Shown here: positions 46,630-57,600 of the stretch, piece by piece
Position numbering within the stretch: position 1 is the stretch's first letter
Layout of the letters: each line of letters begins with the position of its first letter
NCBI GenBank assembly: GCA_022264855.1
Contig: JABYQU010000024.1
Location: 186,001-250,000, forward strand
DNA: 64,000 nt
Source of the DNA: Lenzites betulinus
Lineage: Eukaryota; Basidiomycota; Agaricomycetes; Polyporales; Polyporaceae
Reading direction: 5' to 3'
Position numbers and translations under genes: made by a program
The notes under the pieces: generated by a model
Database searches by the model: none
The model's input: the letters and a program-made list of their open reading frames with translations, nothing else
Told to the model about the DNA's origin: nothing

Positions 46630-49065
46630 ATGACCACGCAACCCGTCGCTGACAACCACAACCCGACCACGCCGCCTGAAGAAACCGTCAATACGAACAC
46701 CGCACGCAGGACCATGACCGAATCGTCGCGCGGATGGGAGCTCCCGTCCGGCGTGAACTCTCTGGTCCCATCGCGTCAGCTGGAGAACGAGGACGGTTAC
46801 CGGGCCTGGGCAACGCAAATGCAAGGTGCGCTTGAATACGCCACTCTCTGGGACGTAGTCAGCGGCGATGAACCTACTCCGGCAACGACGGATGCTGTTG
46901 CGTATGCGCTCTGGAAACGCAAGGACGGCGCCGCGAGGACCCTGATTATGCGGAACCTCGCCACCGACTTGCAGTCGACCGTCAACACGCTCGATACAGC
47001 GCGACAGTTCTGGACGACGCTGAAGACACAGTTCTCGCGTACGTCTATAACATCCGCCGTTACCTGGTTCCGCTCCCTCGTCACACCGCTCTCGTCCATC
47101 GCGAATCTCGAGCCGCACATCCAGGCGTTCCAGGAAGCGATCGCGCACATCAAGTCGTCTGGTTTCGACATCCCCGAGACAATCTCATCCGGTCTATTCC
47201 TCTCAACTCTTGTCGACGTCGACGGCGAGCAGACTCAGTGGCTCACTTTTACCGCAAAATTCACCCTCACCGAGACCACTACCCTCAATTCGACTCTAGC
47301 GGACGTTCGCAACGAGCGCCGGCGCATCATTGGCATCAAGCCTCCGGGCTCACAGACCGACAGCGCCATGGCCGTCGATCGTGCATACGCTACTCTCGAG
47401 AACGACCATCGCAGTCGTGGCTCGAAGTGGTGTCGCTACTGCAAACGCGAGGGGCATTGGGGTTCGGAGTGCAGGTCGAAGGGCAACGCTGGAGCGTCGA
47501 AGAAGAGGCGTGGCAAAGGGAAGAATAAGGACAAGGACAAATCGAACGTCACCAAAGAATCGTCGCCCTCCTCTGAGTCCGGTGAAGAGCAGTCCCATTT
47601 TGTACGTAACGAGCGGGTCCTATACACTTCGTTTGGCCAGTACGACTTGCATGAGACAGACTTCGCCTTCATCTCGCATTCGCGCTCGAGTACAGCAGGG
47701 CAAGTCATCATCGATTCGGGAACCTCGTCGCATGTCCATTCGAACAAGTCAGACTTCGTTCGCGTCCGCTCTACAAACAGCACTATTCGCGGTTTTGGGG
47801 ACGGAAAGACACCGGTTGCGGGCCGTGGCGAAGCACAACTGCTAGCCCGCTTACCAGACTTTGGTTGCACACGTCTCCGTCTCAATGACACCTGCTACGC
47901 TCCTGGAACATCGCCTAGCCTCATCTCCGTCTCGCGGCTTGACTCTGCCAACTGCTACACGCTGTTCGGAGAAGGTCGCTGCGTAACGTTCGAGAACCGC
48001 GACAACGGCGCTCTTTTCCGGGATACTCTCAAGCGGGCTAAGGTCGTCATGACTGGCACCAAAGGCGCGGACCGGCTCTACCATCTCGACGTTCCAGATG
48101 AGACCACGTTCCATGCGTCCGAAAACCCCTACGGCCGTCTACAAACATTGCACGGTCGACTTGGTCACCTCAACTATCGGTCAATCCGTGCCCTGATTCA
48201 GCGGGGTCTCATTCGCGGCGTGAAGCTATCCAAGGCCGAACTCGAATCCGAACCTCCGCCTTGTGCCGCCTGCATGCACGGAAAGATGACTCGCGCCTCG
48301 TTCGCACACTCGGAGAGTACTCGACCAGCGCACGAACTCGTACTCGTCTCATCGGATCTGTGGGGACCAGCTCAGGTTCAAACACCGAGCGGTAGACGCT
48401 ATGTCATGACGTTCACAGATCACCACAACCGGTGGGTATGGGTCGCCTTTCTGCGGCGCAAGTCAGACGCGTTCACGGCTTTCAAAGAATGGCTGGCACG
48501 CATCGAGCGGTCGACTGGACGGAAACTCGCAACACTTCGCGCCGACAACGGTGGAGAGTACGTCAATGACGAGTTCAAGGCGTTCTGTAGCAAGAACGGC
48601 ATTCAACTCCAGACCACGTCGCCTCGCACACCTGAGCAGAACGGTATCGCCGAGCGCCAGAACCGCAGCATCTTCGACCGCGTCCGAACTGTCTTAGCAG
48701 ACTCAGGTCTCCCGACAAACCTCTGGGGCGAAGCCGTCAACTATGTTGTCTACACCAAGAACCGCAATCCGACCGCCGCGCTGAACGGTTCGACCCCGTT
48801 CCAGTCGCGTTACGGACGCGCGCCAGACGCGAACTTCCTCCATCGATTCGGATGTCGCGCCTACGTCTACAACGACCACCCAAGCCGCCAGAAACTCGAC
48901 TCGCGAGCTAAGGAGGGAGTTTTCGTAGGCTACGCCGACGACCAGAAGGCATATCGAGTCTATTTTCCAGACACGCGCAAGCTCGTGACGTCAATCCACG
49001 TACGGTTCCACGACGACGCTAATGGCTTCTCAGGAGGTCTGCCCGAGGGGGAGAAAGACCGTTGA
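46630..49065 (+). CDS. Copia gag-protease-integrase polyprotein
   Basis: The 811-codon frame starts MTTQPVADNHNPTTPPEETV. A UBN2-like gag domain (DGYRAWATQMQGALEYATLW) is followed by a CCHC knuckle, CRYCKREGHWGSEC (about residue 268). The aspartic protease motif is VIIDSGTSSHVHSNKSDF (about 360). The GAG-pre-integrase zinc motif is LHGRLGHLNYRSIRALI with CAACMHGKM (about 507-550). Integrase core residues are SSDLWGP (575), RADNGGEY (638) and PEQNGIAERQNR (675), so the D-D-E triad is intact. The frame ends GGLPEGEKDR-stop, just after the integrase C-terminal block VFVGYADDQKAYRVYFPDT. In a full copia element it would continue into reverse transcriptase; here it does not. Confidence 0.9.
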   Translation: MTTQPVADNHNPTTPPEETVNTNTARRTMTESSRGWELPSGVNSLVPSRQLENEDGYRAWATQMQGALEYATLWDVVSGDEPTPATTDAVAYALWKRKDGAARTLIMRNLATDLQSTVNTLDTARQFWTTLKTQFSRTSITSAVTWFRSLVTPLSSIANLEPHIQAFQEAIAHIKSSGFDIPETISSGLFLSTLVDVDGEQTQWLTFTAKFTLTETTTLNSTLADVRNERRRIIGIKPPGSQTDSAMAVDRAYATLENDHRSRGSKWCRYCKREGHWGSECRSKGNAGASKKRRGKGKNKDKDKSNVTKESSPSSESGEEQSHFVRNERVLYTSFGQYDLHETDFAFISHSRSSTAGQVIIDSGTSSHVHSNKSDFVRVRSTNSTIRGFGDGKTPVAGRGEAQLLARLPDFGCTRLRLNDTCYAPGTSPSLISVSRLDSANCYTLFGEGRCVTFENRDNGALFRDTLKRAKVVMTGTKGADRLYHLDVPDETTFHASENPYGRLQTLHGRLGHLNYRSIRALIQRGLIRGVKLSKAELESEPPPCAACMHGKMTRASFAHSESTRPAHELVLVSSDLWGPAQVQTPSGRRYVMTFTDHHNRWVWVAFLRRKSDAFTAFKEWLARIERSTGRKLATLRADNGGEYVNDEFKAFCSKNGIQLQTTSPRTPEQNGIAERQNRSIFDRVRTVLADSGLPTNLWGEAVNYVVYTKNRNPTAALNGSTPFQSRYGRAPDANFLHRFGCRAYVYNDHPSRQKLDSRAKEGVFVGYADDQKAYRVYFPDTRKLVTSIHVRFHDDANGFSGGLPEGEKDR

Positions 49066-49823
49066 TACGCCCCGTGCCGAGCCAACGCCCGCGACCTACT
49101 CTTTTCGCGGTTTCCGCGAGTCCGAGGGCTTCGTGGTGCGGAGGACTCATCGCAGCGCAGGGGGCCTTGCCCGTATGCGGACGGCTTATCGCGCGGTATT
49201 GCGAGGACATGGGCCGATCCGCGCGCGAGGGCTTGCGTTCCGTGGCGTCAGTCCGTACGGAGCGCGATGGTACGTTCCGCGTTCCGCGTTACGCGTTAGC
49301 GGCCGGCGCATCGTGGCCTCGATCCCCTTCGCGATGGACCTTCCGTAGAGACTTTCTGATGACATCGGACGTGCGGACTCTCCCTGTAAATACCTACGCC
49401 CTCGGGCCGTGACAATCAGACCCCCCTTGGCTCAGAATCTCACTTTCCCTCGAAGAACCCAGCGACGACCCTGCGAACAGCGAACTGCGAACTGCGAACT
49501 CTGCGAACTCTGCGAACTGCGAACCCCTGCGATTTAGCGTTTAGCGTTGCGATTGCGTTACGAGTCTTCTGTGACGCCGACACCGGCTACGAAGCGACCC
49601 TCCTGCGTACTGCGGAAACGCCAGCTCAGCTGAGTTGTTGCACACCTTCCGCCTTACCGCTACCCCTCCCCTCCCTCCGCGCTTCTCTGCGTACCGCGCC
49701 GCCGTAAGGGCACCCGACGCGAACCTTGCATCTCCTCGCGCTCCGCGAGACGTCTTCGCAGCCCGGTCTCGACCTTCTGGGCTCTCGACCGTCTCTTTCA
49801 TCCGGCCTTACCGGTCGGTTGAG
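49066..49823 (+). other. Segment replacing the Copia reverse-transcriptase core
   Basis: These 758 bp lie between the integrase and RNase H parts, where RT with its F/YVDD active site should be. I see no RT motif in any frame. The segment is GC-rich and has short repeated words: GCGTTCCGCGTTCCGCGTTA near 49275 and several CTGCGAA-like units at 49475-49530. Its origin is unknown. Confidence 0.7.
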
Positions 49824-50741
49824 TGCATCAACGGACGTGACATCTCTCTGCTGCTAGGCATCAAGGTCATCCGAGATCTCGGCGCACGCACCATCTCCTT
49901 CTCGCATGCACACAAGATTGACAAGGCGCTCGAGGAATTTGGATTCAAGGACGTACATCCGGTGTCGTCGCCGATGATCCTCGGTCAACGCCTCGCAGCC
50001 ACTCAATCCCAGAACGAGAAGGACATTGCCTTCATGCGCAACGTGAAGTTTATGTCCGCGGTCGGCACTCTAATGCACATCGCCGTCCACACCCGACCAG
50101 ACATAGCGAAGGCGGTTCAGAACGTCGCACGTTTCATGGCGAATCCTAGCAAGCCACACTGGCAAGCTGTGAAGCGGATCTTCCAGTACTTGAAGGCCAC
50201 GCGCGATTATGTTCTGACCGTCGGAGGAGGGTCGGGCGACTCGGTTCAGATCTCACGTCCAGTCGCATACTGCGACGCAGACTGGGGCAACGATCCGGGA
50301 ACGGCGAAGTCGACGTCCGGGTATGCGGTGTTCATCGGTCTAGGCTGTGTGTCGTGGTCGGCGAAGAAGCAAACGGTGGTCGCGTTATCCACGGGCGAGG
50401 CCGAGTACTACGCGGCCGTACATTGCGGTCGTGAGCTTCTTTGGCTGCGCCAACTACTCTCTGAACTCGGTATCTTGCCGGAAGCAGACCCGCCACCAAC
50501 CGTCTTGCGTATCGACAGCACAACCGCCATTCGCATGATCAACAACCCGGACGAAGTGTCGAACCGCACGAAACATGTCAATATCGCATACCATTGGATT
50601 CGCGATGCTGTGCGGTCGCAACTCATCGCCCCCGAGTACGTTCCCGGAGAAGAGAACGTGTCCGACATATTCACGAAACCACTTGGCCCTCAACGTCACA
50701 AGCAACTCACACTCCGTCTCGGACTTCGCCCTCCGAAATGA
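49824..50741 (+). pseudogene. Copia RT 3' remnant and RNase H
   Basis: This is an open stretch of 305 codons without a good start. It begins CINGRDISLLLGIKVIRDLG, the far C-terminal part of the copia RT. It continues KIDKALEEFGFKDVHPVSSP and TLMHIAVHTRPDIAKAVQNV, then RNase H: YCDADWGNDPGTAKSTSGYA, SWSAKKQTVVALSTGEAEYY, STTAIRMINNPDEVSNRTKH and VSDIFTKPL. RNase H Asp/Glu residues look intact. The frame is open back to 49635, but that part is not copia-like. I call it a fragment because the catalytic RT half is absent. Confidence 0.88.
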
Positions 50742-50752
50742 TCGTATTCGTT

Positions 50753-50761
50753 GAGGGGGAG
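50753..50761 (+). other. Copia polypurine tract
   Basis: GAGGGGGAG lies before the 3' LTR. Eight bases (TGTTGAGA) separate it from the TATTAG end of the LTR, although many copia LTRs start at such a TGTTGA. Confidence 0.65.
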
Positions 50762-50769
50762 TGTTGAGA

Positions 50770-51075
50770 TATTAGAGCCAAGTACGTAGTTCACGTAGTA
50801 CGTAGTATAATCATCGGACTTTTAATTTTGTTACTCTACATACAATTACTGTAAAGCTACTATACACTCCGCACGGTACATCAGACGCGGACAAGCGCCC
50901 TCACACCTCAGTCGTTCTTCCACCGACTGAGGTATGTGCACCGTCTCGTACTATACTCACATAGTGTACTCACATTGTATCTACAGCTCCCACTAACCCG
51001 CGTTCGCTAATAGGTACAATATATTATAGTCGTTCTTCCACCGACTGAGCTCCCGCTAACCCGCGTTCGCTAATA
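50770..51075 (+). repeat. Copia 3' LTR
   Basis: This 306-bp LTR matches the 5' LTR except for one base seen. The target duplication AAGAT (51076-51080) follows, 39 bp before the end of the EBP2 stop codon. Confidence 0.92.
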
Positions 51076-51119
51076 AAGATTGCGAATATCGAATAGGCGA
51101 AGAAAGCACGAATATAGCA

Positions 51120-52592
51120 CTATGATTTGCTGCGCTGCGACATGCGCCTGCTCTTGCCTGGACGTTTCGCAGGTCCCTTACCGCCCCGGCCGCTCTTGCC
51201 ACCGCGGGCGCCCTGCCCACCTCGCTGCACGAAGCTGTCTGTAGAATCTTTTGTGTTCTGCTTGGATCGCCGTCCCGCACCACCGAAGCCGAACTTTTTG
51301 TCGCGTGCCTGTCGCGGGAGTTTGGACTTGCCGTCGGGGCCCTTCGTTCGTTTTGACGGCCTGTCTGCAATGGCGTCTTCGACCGCGATGTCGAAATCCT
51401 CACCGTCGCCCGTCCCACCATCCAACCCGCCCTTGCGTTCTGAAAGCGAGAAAAACTCAGCCATAAGTCCCTACACGGAAGTATAGATAGCTTACTCCGC
51501 TTGAGACCCTTCAGTCGCTCTTCCATGTCCTTCTTGCTCTGCTGACGCTCCTTGATCTTCTCCATTTGTACCTGCTTGCCGAACTTCTTCCCCTCGCGCT
51601 CCTTGCGTTTCTCATCCGAGCGCTTCAATCCCGCACTCTCGTCGAGTAGTCGCTGTCGTATGCGCTCCATGTGCGCGTCGTTCTTGACCATCTCAGCGAA
51701 ATAATCCGCTGGTCGAGTAAAGGGGAAATTGTGTCTTTGGGCGAGCGACCGTGCGGTCTGCGCGCCATGCAGAGCTTGCTTGTAGCTGAGAAAGATGCAG
51801 TCCTAAGTCACAGCGATAGGAGGATAAATATAAATGAACATACAAAGCGAGCTCGCGGTTCAGGTCATCCTCGACGTCGACGTTGATGGATTCCGGGTAC
51901 GTAACAGCAAGGGTTTCTGTCCACGGTAATGACGGTCCCAGAGCGATGCTGTTCCGTATACGCTCCATGGCGACCTAGAAGCAAATGGCTGTCAACATGC
52001 ATGTCAGCATGAGGTGAGGTGTAATGCGCACCTTGTTGTCAATTTCTATCTTCTGGCGAGGCATCGCATCCTCGTCCAAGAACTCTTCGTCGGAAAGCTC
52101 GTCCACAGGTATGCCAGCTTCGTCCCCAGACTGGGCCTCTGCGTCCTCGCCTTCGGCTGCCGAATCCTCCTCTTCTGCATAGGACTCTTCCTGCGCTTCA
52201 GCGTCCGATCCCTCTTCGCTCTCGCCTTCGCCTTCTACTTCGTCTGCACCCTCTTCATCTTCGTCTCCGGTGAGCGCGCGGAGGTGTTCGAGGTCGAACT
52301 CGTCCAATCCGTCGTCGCCAAGAGCTTTCATGAGCTTTTCCATGCCCTCTTCGTCTACATCTTCTTCCTCCGATTCGTCATCGTCGCCAGACTCTCCGTC
52401 TTCTCCGCTGGAAGCTGCTTCATCATCTTCACTTCCTTCCGCGCCTTGGAGCTCCTCAATCTCTTCCTCAGGCTCGTCAGAAGGGCTTGCTGCTCGTTGC
52501 TGCAACTTGCTGGGTTTTGTCGATGACTTCTCTTGCGCTTTGACACTCTGCGGCTTTTTTGCGTGTTTCCGTTCTTTGACGTGCGACGACAT
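51120..52592 (-). CDS. EBP2: EBP2, ribosome-biogenesis (60S rRNA processing) protein
   Basis: Ebp2 is an essential nucleolar protein needed for 27S pre-rRNA processing and 60S assembly. The N-terminus starts MSSHVKERKHAKKPQSVKAQ and is followed by a long Glu/Asp-rich region typical of the family. The conserved core spans introns: AMPRQKIEIDNKV, AMERIRNSIALGPSLPWTET, LAVTYPESINVDVEDDLNRE, LALYKQALHGAQTA and HNFPFTRPADYFAEMVKNDA. HMERIRQRLLDESAGLKRSD comes next. The coiled, Lys-rich KKFGKQVQMEKIKERQQSKK and the basic Gly/Arg C-terminus (GGKSGRGGKGPAKRPGKSRR) end at RSKS-stop. The start is the first ATG of the frame. A Copia LTR lies 45 bp past the stop codon and so probably inside the 3' UTR. 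Confidence 0.92.
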
Positions 52593-52986
52593 GGCGTTGA
52601 AATAGACGACGAGAGAGGGGAAGGGAGTTCAATGCAATTGAAGGAATTCAAAGAACGATCGGTACGCAAGCTGAACAGACGCCCGAGAAATTCTTGGTCA
52701 CGTGCACTACCCACCAAGCACACTACGCGACGCGTTTGTAGAGTCTCGCTGAGTTCGCTAGGCTCGCAAAGACAGGGCTCAAATTTCGAGAGTAACATTC
52801 AGCTGTGAGCTGTAAAGAGAAACTTGCAGTAGGATACATCGTACTAGTGAGAGATATGAGGTAAAAATACATGATAGCGCTAGTAATACAGCCTAGGAGC
52901 GAACCTGCCGGTACACCTGGTACACCTGTGAAATCCTGCATCGAGAGAGCCGAGAGAGAGCAAGCAAGAAAACAGTCCTATGAAAC
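52593..52986. other. EBP2 upstream region
   Basis: No gene is supported. It holds the EBP2 promoter and the 3' flank of the zinc-finger-like gene. A CACGTG-containing site (GTCACGTGCA) is near 52698. Confidence 0.5.
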
Positions 52987-54011
52987 CTACGCCCGCCGAT
53001 GAGTCTTCCTGGGTTTCGGGCTCGGGAGCACCTTGTCCATTAGCCGAATGTTATGACCCACGCATCCATTTTGCCCGTTGCGAAGATGGCGATGCAGAGC
53101 ATCTTTGCGGCTGAAGGTGTTCCAGCATGCTCCGACCCTCCCTTCGCCGTCGACTAGGGCGTCCTGTGATAGCCCGTACTCGGCCGCCTCTTCCAGAGGG
53201 ACCCCGCAACACGTGCGTTGGAGATCATCCTCGTATTTCTCGAAGGGAGTGGCGTCCGGACAGTGGGCCAGCCGATGCCGCAAGAACTCCGGCGTGCGCT
53301 TGTTCTTCTGCACGTAAGCGCAGAAGGGACATTTCCAGCCCTTCAGCACCGCCTTCGCCGCCTCGTACTCGTCCAGGGACACCTGCTTAACCCGCGGACG
53401 GTAGCTTGGAAGGCGTGAAGTATTGGATGCTCGAGAGGATGAGCGGGATAGGGGCACGGGGGAAGAGGAGGGGTAGGGGGAGTATGCATGTCCTGGTCGA
53501 AGTGGTCCTTGAGTCGGCGATACTGTCGCGGTAGAGAGAACATGGTTATCTGGGGTGTCGTTGGAGTGCTGGAGTTCGCCGGAATGGCTTTCGACATTAT
53601 GTTCAAAAGACCACGGATCTCTCAGCGAAGAGAGGTCCGTCGCTGAAGCCTGTAAAAGGTCCAGGAAGCTCTGGTCCATCGCCCTGAACGAAACCTCGGG
53701 CGGGAGTTGCCAAGAGGCATACAGTCCTTGAGCAAAGGTCGCGCCGTCACCGCTCAACGAGTAACTGTTGTCCGAGAAAGAAAGAGGATCGAATAGATCA
53801 GATGCTGGTGATTCCATTAATCCCGCGTCCAAGACGGGTGGGAATATGCTGGGACTAAGAAACGAAGTTAGACGTTAAGGCCAAGAAAAAAGTAGAACGT
53901 AAAACGTAATACACACTTTTGCGCCGCACAGGCATCGACGTTTATAATTTCTTCGAAAATCTCCGACATGGTTGTAGGAGAGATAGGTGCGGGAAGGGCG
54001 TTGAGAGACAT
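52987..54011 (-). CDS. C2H2-like zinc-finger protein, paralogue of the gene at 15 kb
   Basis: This is a putative DNA-binding protein. Exon 1 starts MSLNALPAPISPTTMSEIFE and splices in frame (GTGTGT to TTAG) to SIFPPVLDAGLMESPASDLF. A Ser/Pro-rich, probably activating or disordered middle follows. The C-terminal third is Cys/His-rich: KGWKCPFCAYVQKNKRTPEF then LRHRLAHC (C-x2-C-x14-H-x3-H), and later CCGVPLEEAAEYGLSQDALV and GACWNTFSRKDALHRHLRNG followed by a Cys. The protein ends RKTHRRA-stop. The second exon could be read alone from an internal ATG at 53817. However, a TATA box 60 bp before the ATG at 54011 and the in-frame junction favour the two-exon model. The same Cys/His layout occurs in the gene at 14845-15647. 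Confidence 0.72.
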
Positions 54012-54070
54012 GATAGAGAGGAATTGTATGACGATGAGGACTGGAGCCGTCTAACCTACCATCGGGACCT

Positions 54071-54080
54071 CTTTTATAAG
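54071..54080 (-). promoter_or_regulatory. TATA box of the zinc-finger-like gene
   Basis: The minus strand reads CTTATAAAAG, about 60 bp before the ATG at 54011. This fits a short 5' UTR. Confidence 0.55.
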
Positions 54081-54671
54081 GGAGGGTGATAACCATGTCC
54101 TTTGTTTCCACATCGCCGGGGAAAGCACTGTCCTGTGGAGGTTCTACATCGACCGACGCCCCCAGTGCAACCAAAGAGCACAAGGTGATCTTTCAGCGTG
54201 GCCGGCGCCTATTCTGCGGCGGAGTGCTGGTGACTTTTGCCACACCGGCCAACGCGCACGACATCTCCCATTATCGAGAAGAGACATACCTGCTCGTCAC
54301 ATCTGTGGATCTGTTCCGTAAGGACGGGCGACCACGATGTGGACACGTTGCCAGATCTGGTGAACGTGGGCATGCATGCCTTATCTTCCTACCGTGCCAC
54401 CCAAGGAGCAGAACTTCCGAGATCAGTTTTAGCGCAGCGGTCAGCGAACAATTCTATGCCGCGCTGACAAGTTCAATCGGATGCTTGAGTGCAGAGTAGT
54501 GGCCAAACCGGGGAGAGTACGACAGTCCTGAGAGGAGGATCGGACTAATACGATCGTATCAGGATCATGACCTATAGTACACCGGGCCGTCAATGTGAAA
54601 TGAGTAGTTTAAACGGAAACGATACTGCTGAGATAATCATCCGATGTTCCGCTGTGTTCTCCTTTGTCCGT
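54081..54671. other. Intergenic between the zinc-finger-like gene and BBC1
   Basis: No gene is supported with confidence. A plus-strand frame (ATG at 54095 to 54499) reads MSFVSTSPGKALSCGGSTST but shows no family motif. Confidence 0.45.
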
Positions 54672-57600
54672 CTATGCTTCCAAGACTCTGAAAATCTAGA
54701 CAGAGGAGTCAAATTCTGCTTAGTGCACCGCCCACGAGACATAGCAACACTGGGCGTCAGGCACCACTTACCTTCACCTCCCCGCTCTTCAGGTCCTCCA
54801 ACCGATAGCTTGCAGCCTCGACGCTCTGTTGTCCGACGTGTTGGTTGGCCTGGAACACCTTGACCTTCGACTTCTTCGTCTCGAAGTCCACGATGACCGC
54901 CAACAGCGGCTGTCCGACGCCCACATGCTGGTGATAGCTCTGCAGGCCTTTATGGCCCTTGAACTTCGCATCATGCGCCACGAGCACGTCCCCAGGCATG
55001 ATGTCACTGACACGCCGCTGCACCGCTGCCGCCGCCTGGCTGTACACGAGGTACCCGAAGGATTCGAACGGAGGTGCGGGCTGCGCAGCATTCGGGACTT
55101 GGCCGAGCACGGTGGTAACAAAGCCCAAGTACGAGCCGTCGCCGACAACGCCTTTCTTTGACTTCTCGTGGAGTGCCGCAGCCACTTCGTGGATCTGGAT
55201 GCCCACGCGGCCCCAGTGGGCCATGAGGTCGTCCGGTGTCAAATGCTGCTCGGCGGAGGGCGGGGCGCCAGATACATTGCTCGTTTGTTGCGAGGGATGC
55301 GCAGCGGCCGACGTTGCGGACGATGCCGAGGGCCTGCCTGGGGGCACAGGAGGATAGTTCGTCGAGTCCTCCGACCATTGGCCAGAGAGTGATAGATCTG
55401 TTTCGCCACCGAAGTCAACGTCAAGCATAGCAGGTTGCTCCCACTGAGCATCCGACGCCTCTCCACCGGAAGGAGGTGGAGGGGGGAGTGGCGCACCACG
55501 AGGAGGCGGTCGTGCCGAGCGCGGCGGGGGTGGAGGCGGCGGCGGTCCATCTGCGTCATGGTCCTGATCGACCATGACGAAGTCACCTTGAGATTCATGA
55601 GTCGTCGGGGGAGGACGCACTGGTGGAGGAGGGTAAGTGAACGCAGGAGCAGCCGAGGGGCGGGTCCTGGGGACAGGTGGTGGTGAAGCAAGAGAAGGAG
55701 GAGAGAGCGGTCGCGCTTGAGGAACAGGCGGGGGCCCAGTAGATACGCGGCGTGCTCCGCGATCGGGTATGGCAGGCGGGGGCGCCTCCTCCTCAGCATC
55801 AGAGTGTGTGACCTCTTCGAGCTCGCTTTCTTCGTGCCCACCGCGCTCGCTATCCGAAACGTGCTGGTAGTCGGACTCCTCTTCGATTTCTTCGGCATGC
55901 GCGGGAGGAGGCGGAGGAGGGGGTACGGGTGCGGAACGCTTCGGGGGAGGGGACTTGACTTGCGCAGCTTCGTCTTCAGAGTCCCGACGCACAGGGGCAC
56001 GATGAGCGGGCGGCGCCATGCCAGGAATCATCCCGAAACGCTGTCCCCCCATGCCTGCAATCCGAGCGGCAATGCGCTGCTTACGAGCGAACTCGTCTTC
56101 TTCTTCTTCTTCTTCCTGAGGAGCCTCCTCGCCCTCCACCGGTTTCGCGGTCCCGTCCTCAGCTTCGCCTTCCTCGTGTTCTGACTCCGTAGGAGGCGGG
56201 GGGCGGCGAGCTGCCGGCACGGGCGGAGGGGCGCCGAACCTAATACCGCCTAGCTTCGCCATCCGCTCAGCTATTGTTCGACGACGGGCCAACTCAGAGT
56301 TCTGCTCATCGTCTACATCCTTGGTCTCGGACTGCTCAGTCACGTTGGGAGGCAAAGAGCTCGTTGTTGCGGGTGGAGATGCGGCGAAAGCCGGTGGCGG
56401 GGGCGGAGATACCACTCGCTGTGGAGGCGGAGGAGGTCGAGGGGACACAATCCTCGGAGGGGGAGGGGGAGCATCGGATGGCGGAGGGGATACGACTCGG
56501 GCGGGCGGAGGAGGGGGAGGGACCACGCGTGCTGCTGCCTGCAGGGGCGAAGGAATTGGTGCCTTTTCCAAGGCTGGCGACTTGGGGCTGAAGAACGACG
56601 GGTCGATGGGATCTTATATATCAAGTGTCGTCAGCCACTCCTCTTTCTCCTATGTAGAACGTTTGTCCAAAGACTCACCGACATCCGAATCATCCAATAC
56701 TTCTTGAAGGTCTTCCTCCTCCGGCGTGGGCGATGGTGCTGTGATAGGGGGAGGAAGTGGCCTCCTGGGCGCAGCGGCCGACACAGGAGGTGAAATCGGT
56801 CTGCGTGGGGGCGGGGGCGGGGGAACGAATTCGTCGGCCGCTTCTTCTAGCTCTTCATAGTCGTCTTCATAGTCCTCATTGTCTTCGCCTTCATACTGCT
56901 CTTTATCCCCGCCATGTGGCGGCGCATACGTGGATGGGGGAGGCACCTGTATAGACGCACGACGGGGAGGTGGGGGCGGCGGAGGAGCGTCGAAGTCATC
57001 TCCGTCCTCCCGCTCTTTCTCATCGTCCTCGTATCTGGTAGGCGGTGCGGGTACGGGTATGGCTGCATGGCGAGGAGGAGGCGGAGGAGGCGTCTCATGA
57101 GCCTCAGCCTCGTCGTATGCCAATTCGTCTTGTTGCTCGTCACTCTCGCCCCGGTATTCCTCTTGCGCAAGCACGCGCGAGTGGTGCTCATCTTCCTCAT
57201 TCTCATGCTCAGGCCCGATCTCCCGCGCATGTCTCGAGTAGGCTTCTTCGACATCTGGAGACGCAACACGGTCTTCCTCAGCAACGTCTTCCTCAAACCG
57301 CTCAGCCGGCGGAGGCGGCTGTGCCACTCTCGGCGGTGGTGGGAGGGATTGCCTCTTCGGCAGAGGAGGCGGGGAGGTGACTGGCGGCGGAGCAGCATAC
57401 TCCTCCGTCCCTGCGGGCGGCAACGTTGGGAGTGGCCTGGGAAGATGTGCCGTGTGGTGCCGCACAGCAGGCATGTCTTTGTCTTCCTCAACATGCTCGG
57501 GCTCGTCCTGCCTCTCACGAACAATCGGATAATCCTCCGCGCCGTGGGCATGAAGACCTCTTCCGTGCTCTTCATATGCCTGTGCAGACGTGAGCTGCCT

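Larger units (their letters stand above)
46174..51075 (+). mobile_element. Ty1/Copia LTR element lacking the RT core
   Basis: This 4.9-kb element has two 306-bp LTRs that differ at one base that I noticed (G in the 5' copy, A in the 3' copy, at the first CTCCCGCTAA unit). It is flanked by the 5-bp duplication AAGAT. It carries gag, protease and integrase in one frame, and RNase H in a second. Between them are 758 bp with no RT-like sequence. The primer-binding site and polypurine tract are intact. The combination suggests a recent insertion of a non-autonomous copy moved by another element's RT (inference). Confidence 0.93.

Noticed and set aside
50762..50769. TGTTGAGA as the true start of the Copia LTR
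   Set aside because: The 5' copy lacks these bases and the AAGAT duplications abut TATTAG and CTAATA. Kept only as an alternative in the findings.
54086..54499. 137-codon plus-strand frame divergent from the zinc-finger-like gene
   Set aside because: Its first codon is GTG and no family motif is visible. It overlaps the TATA/5' region context poorly as a gene, so evidence is too weak to call it.
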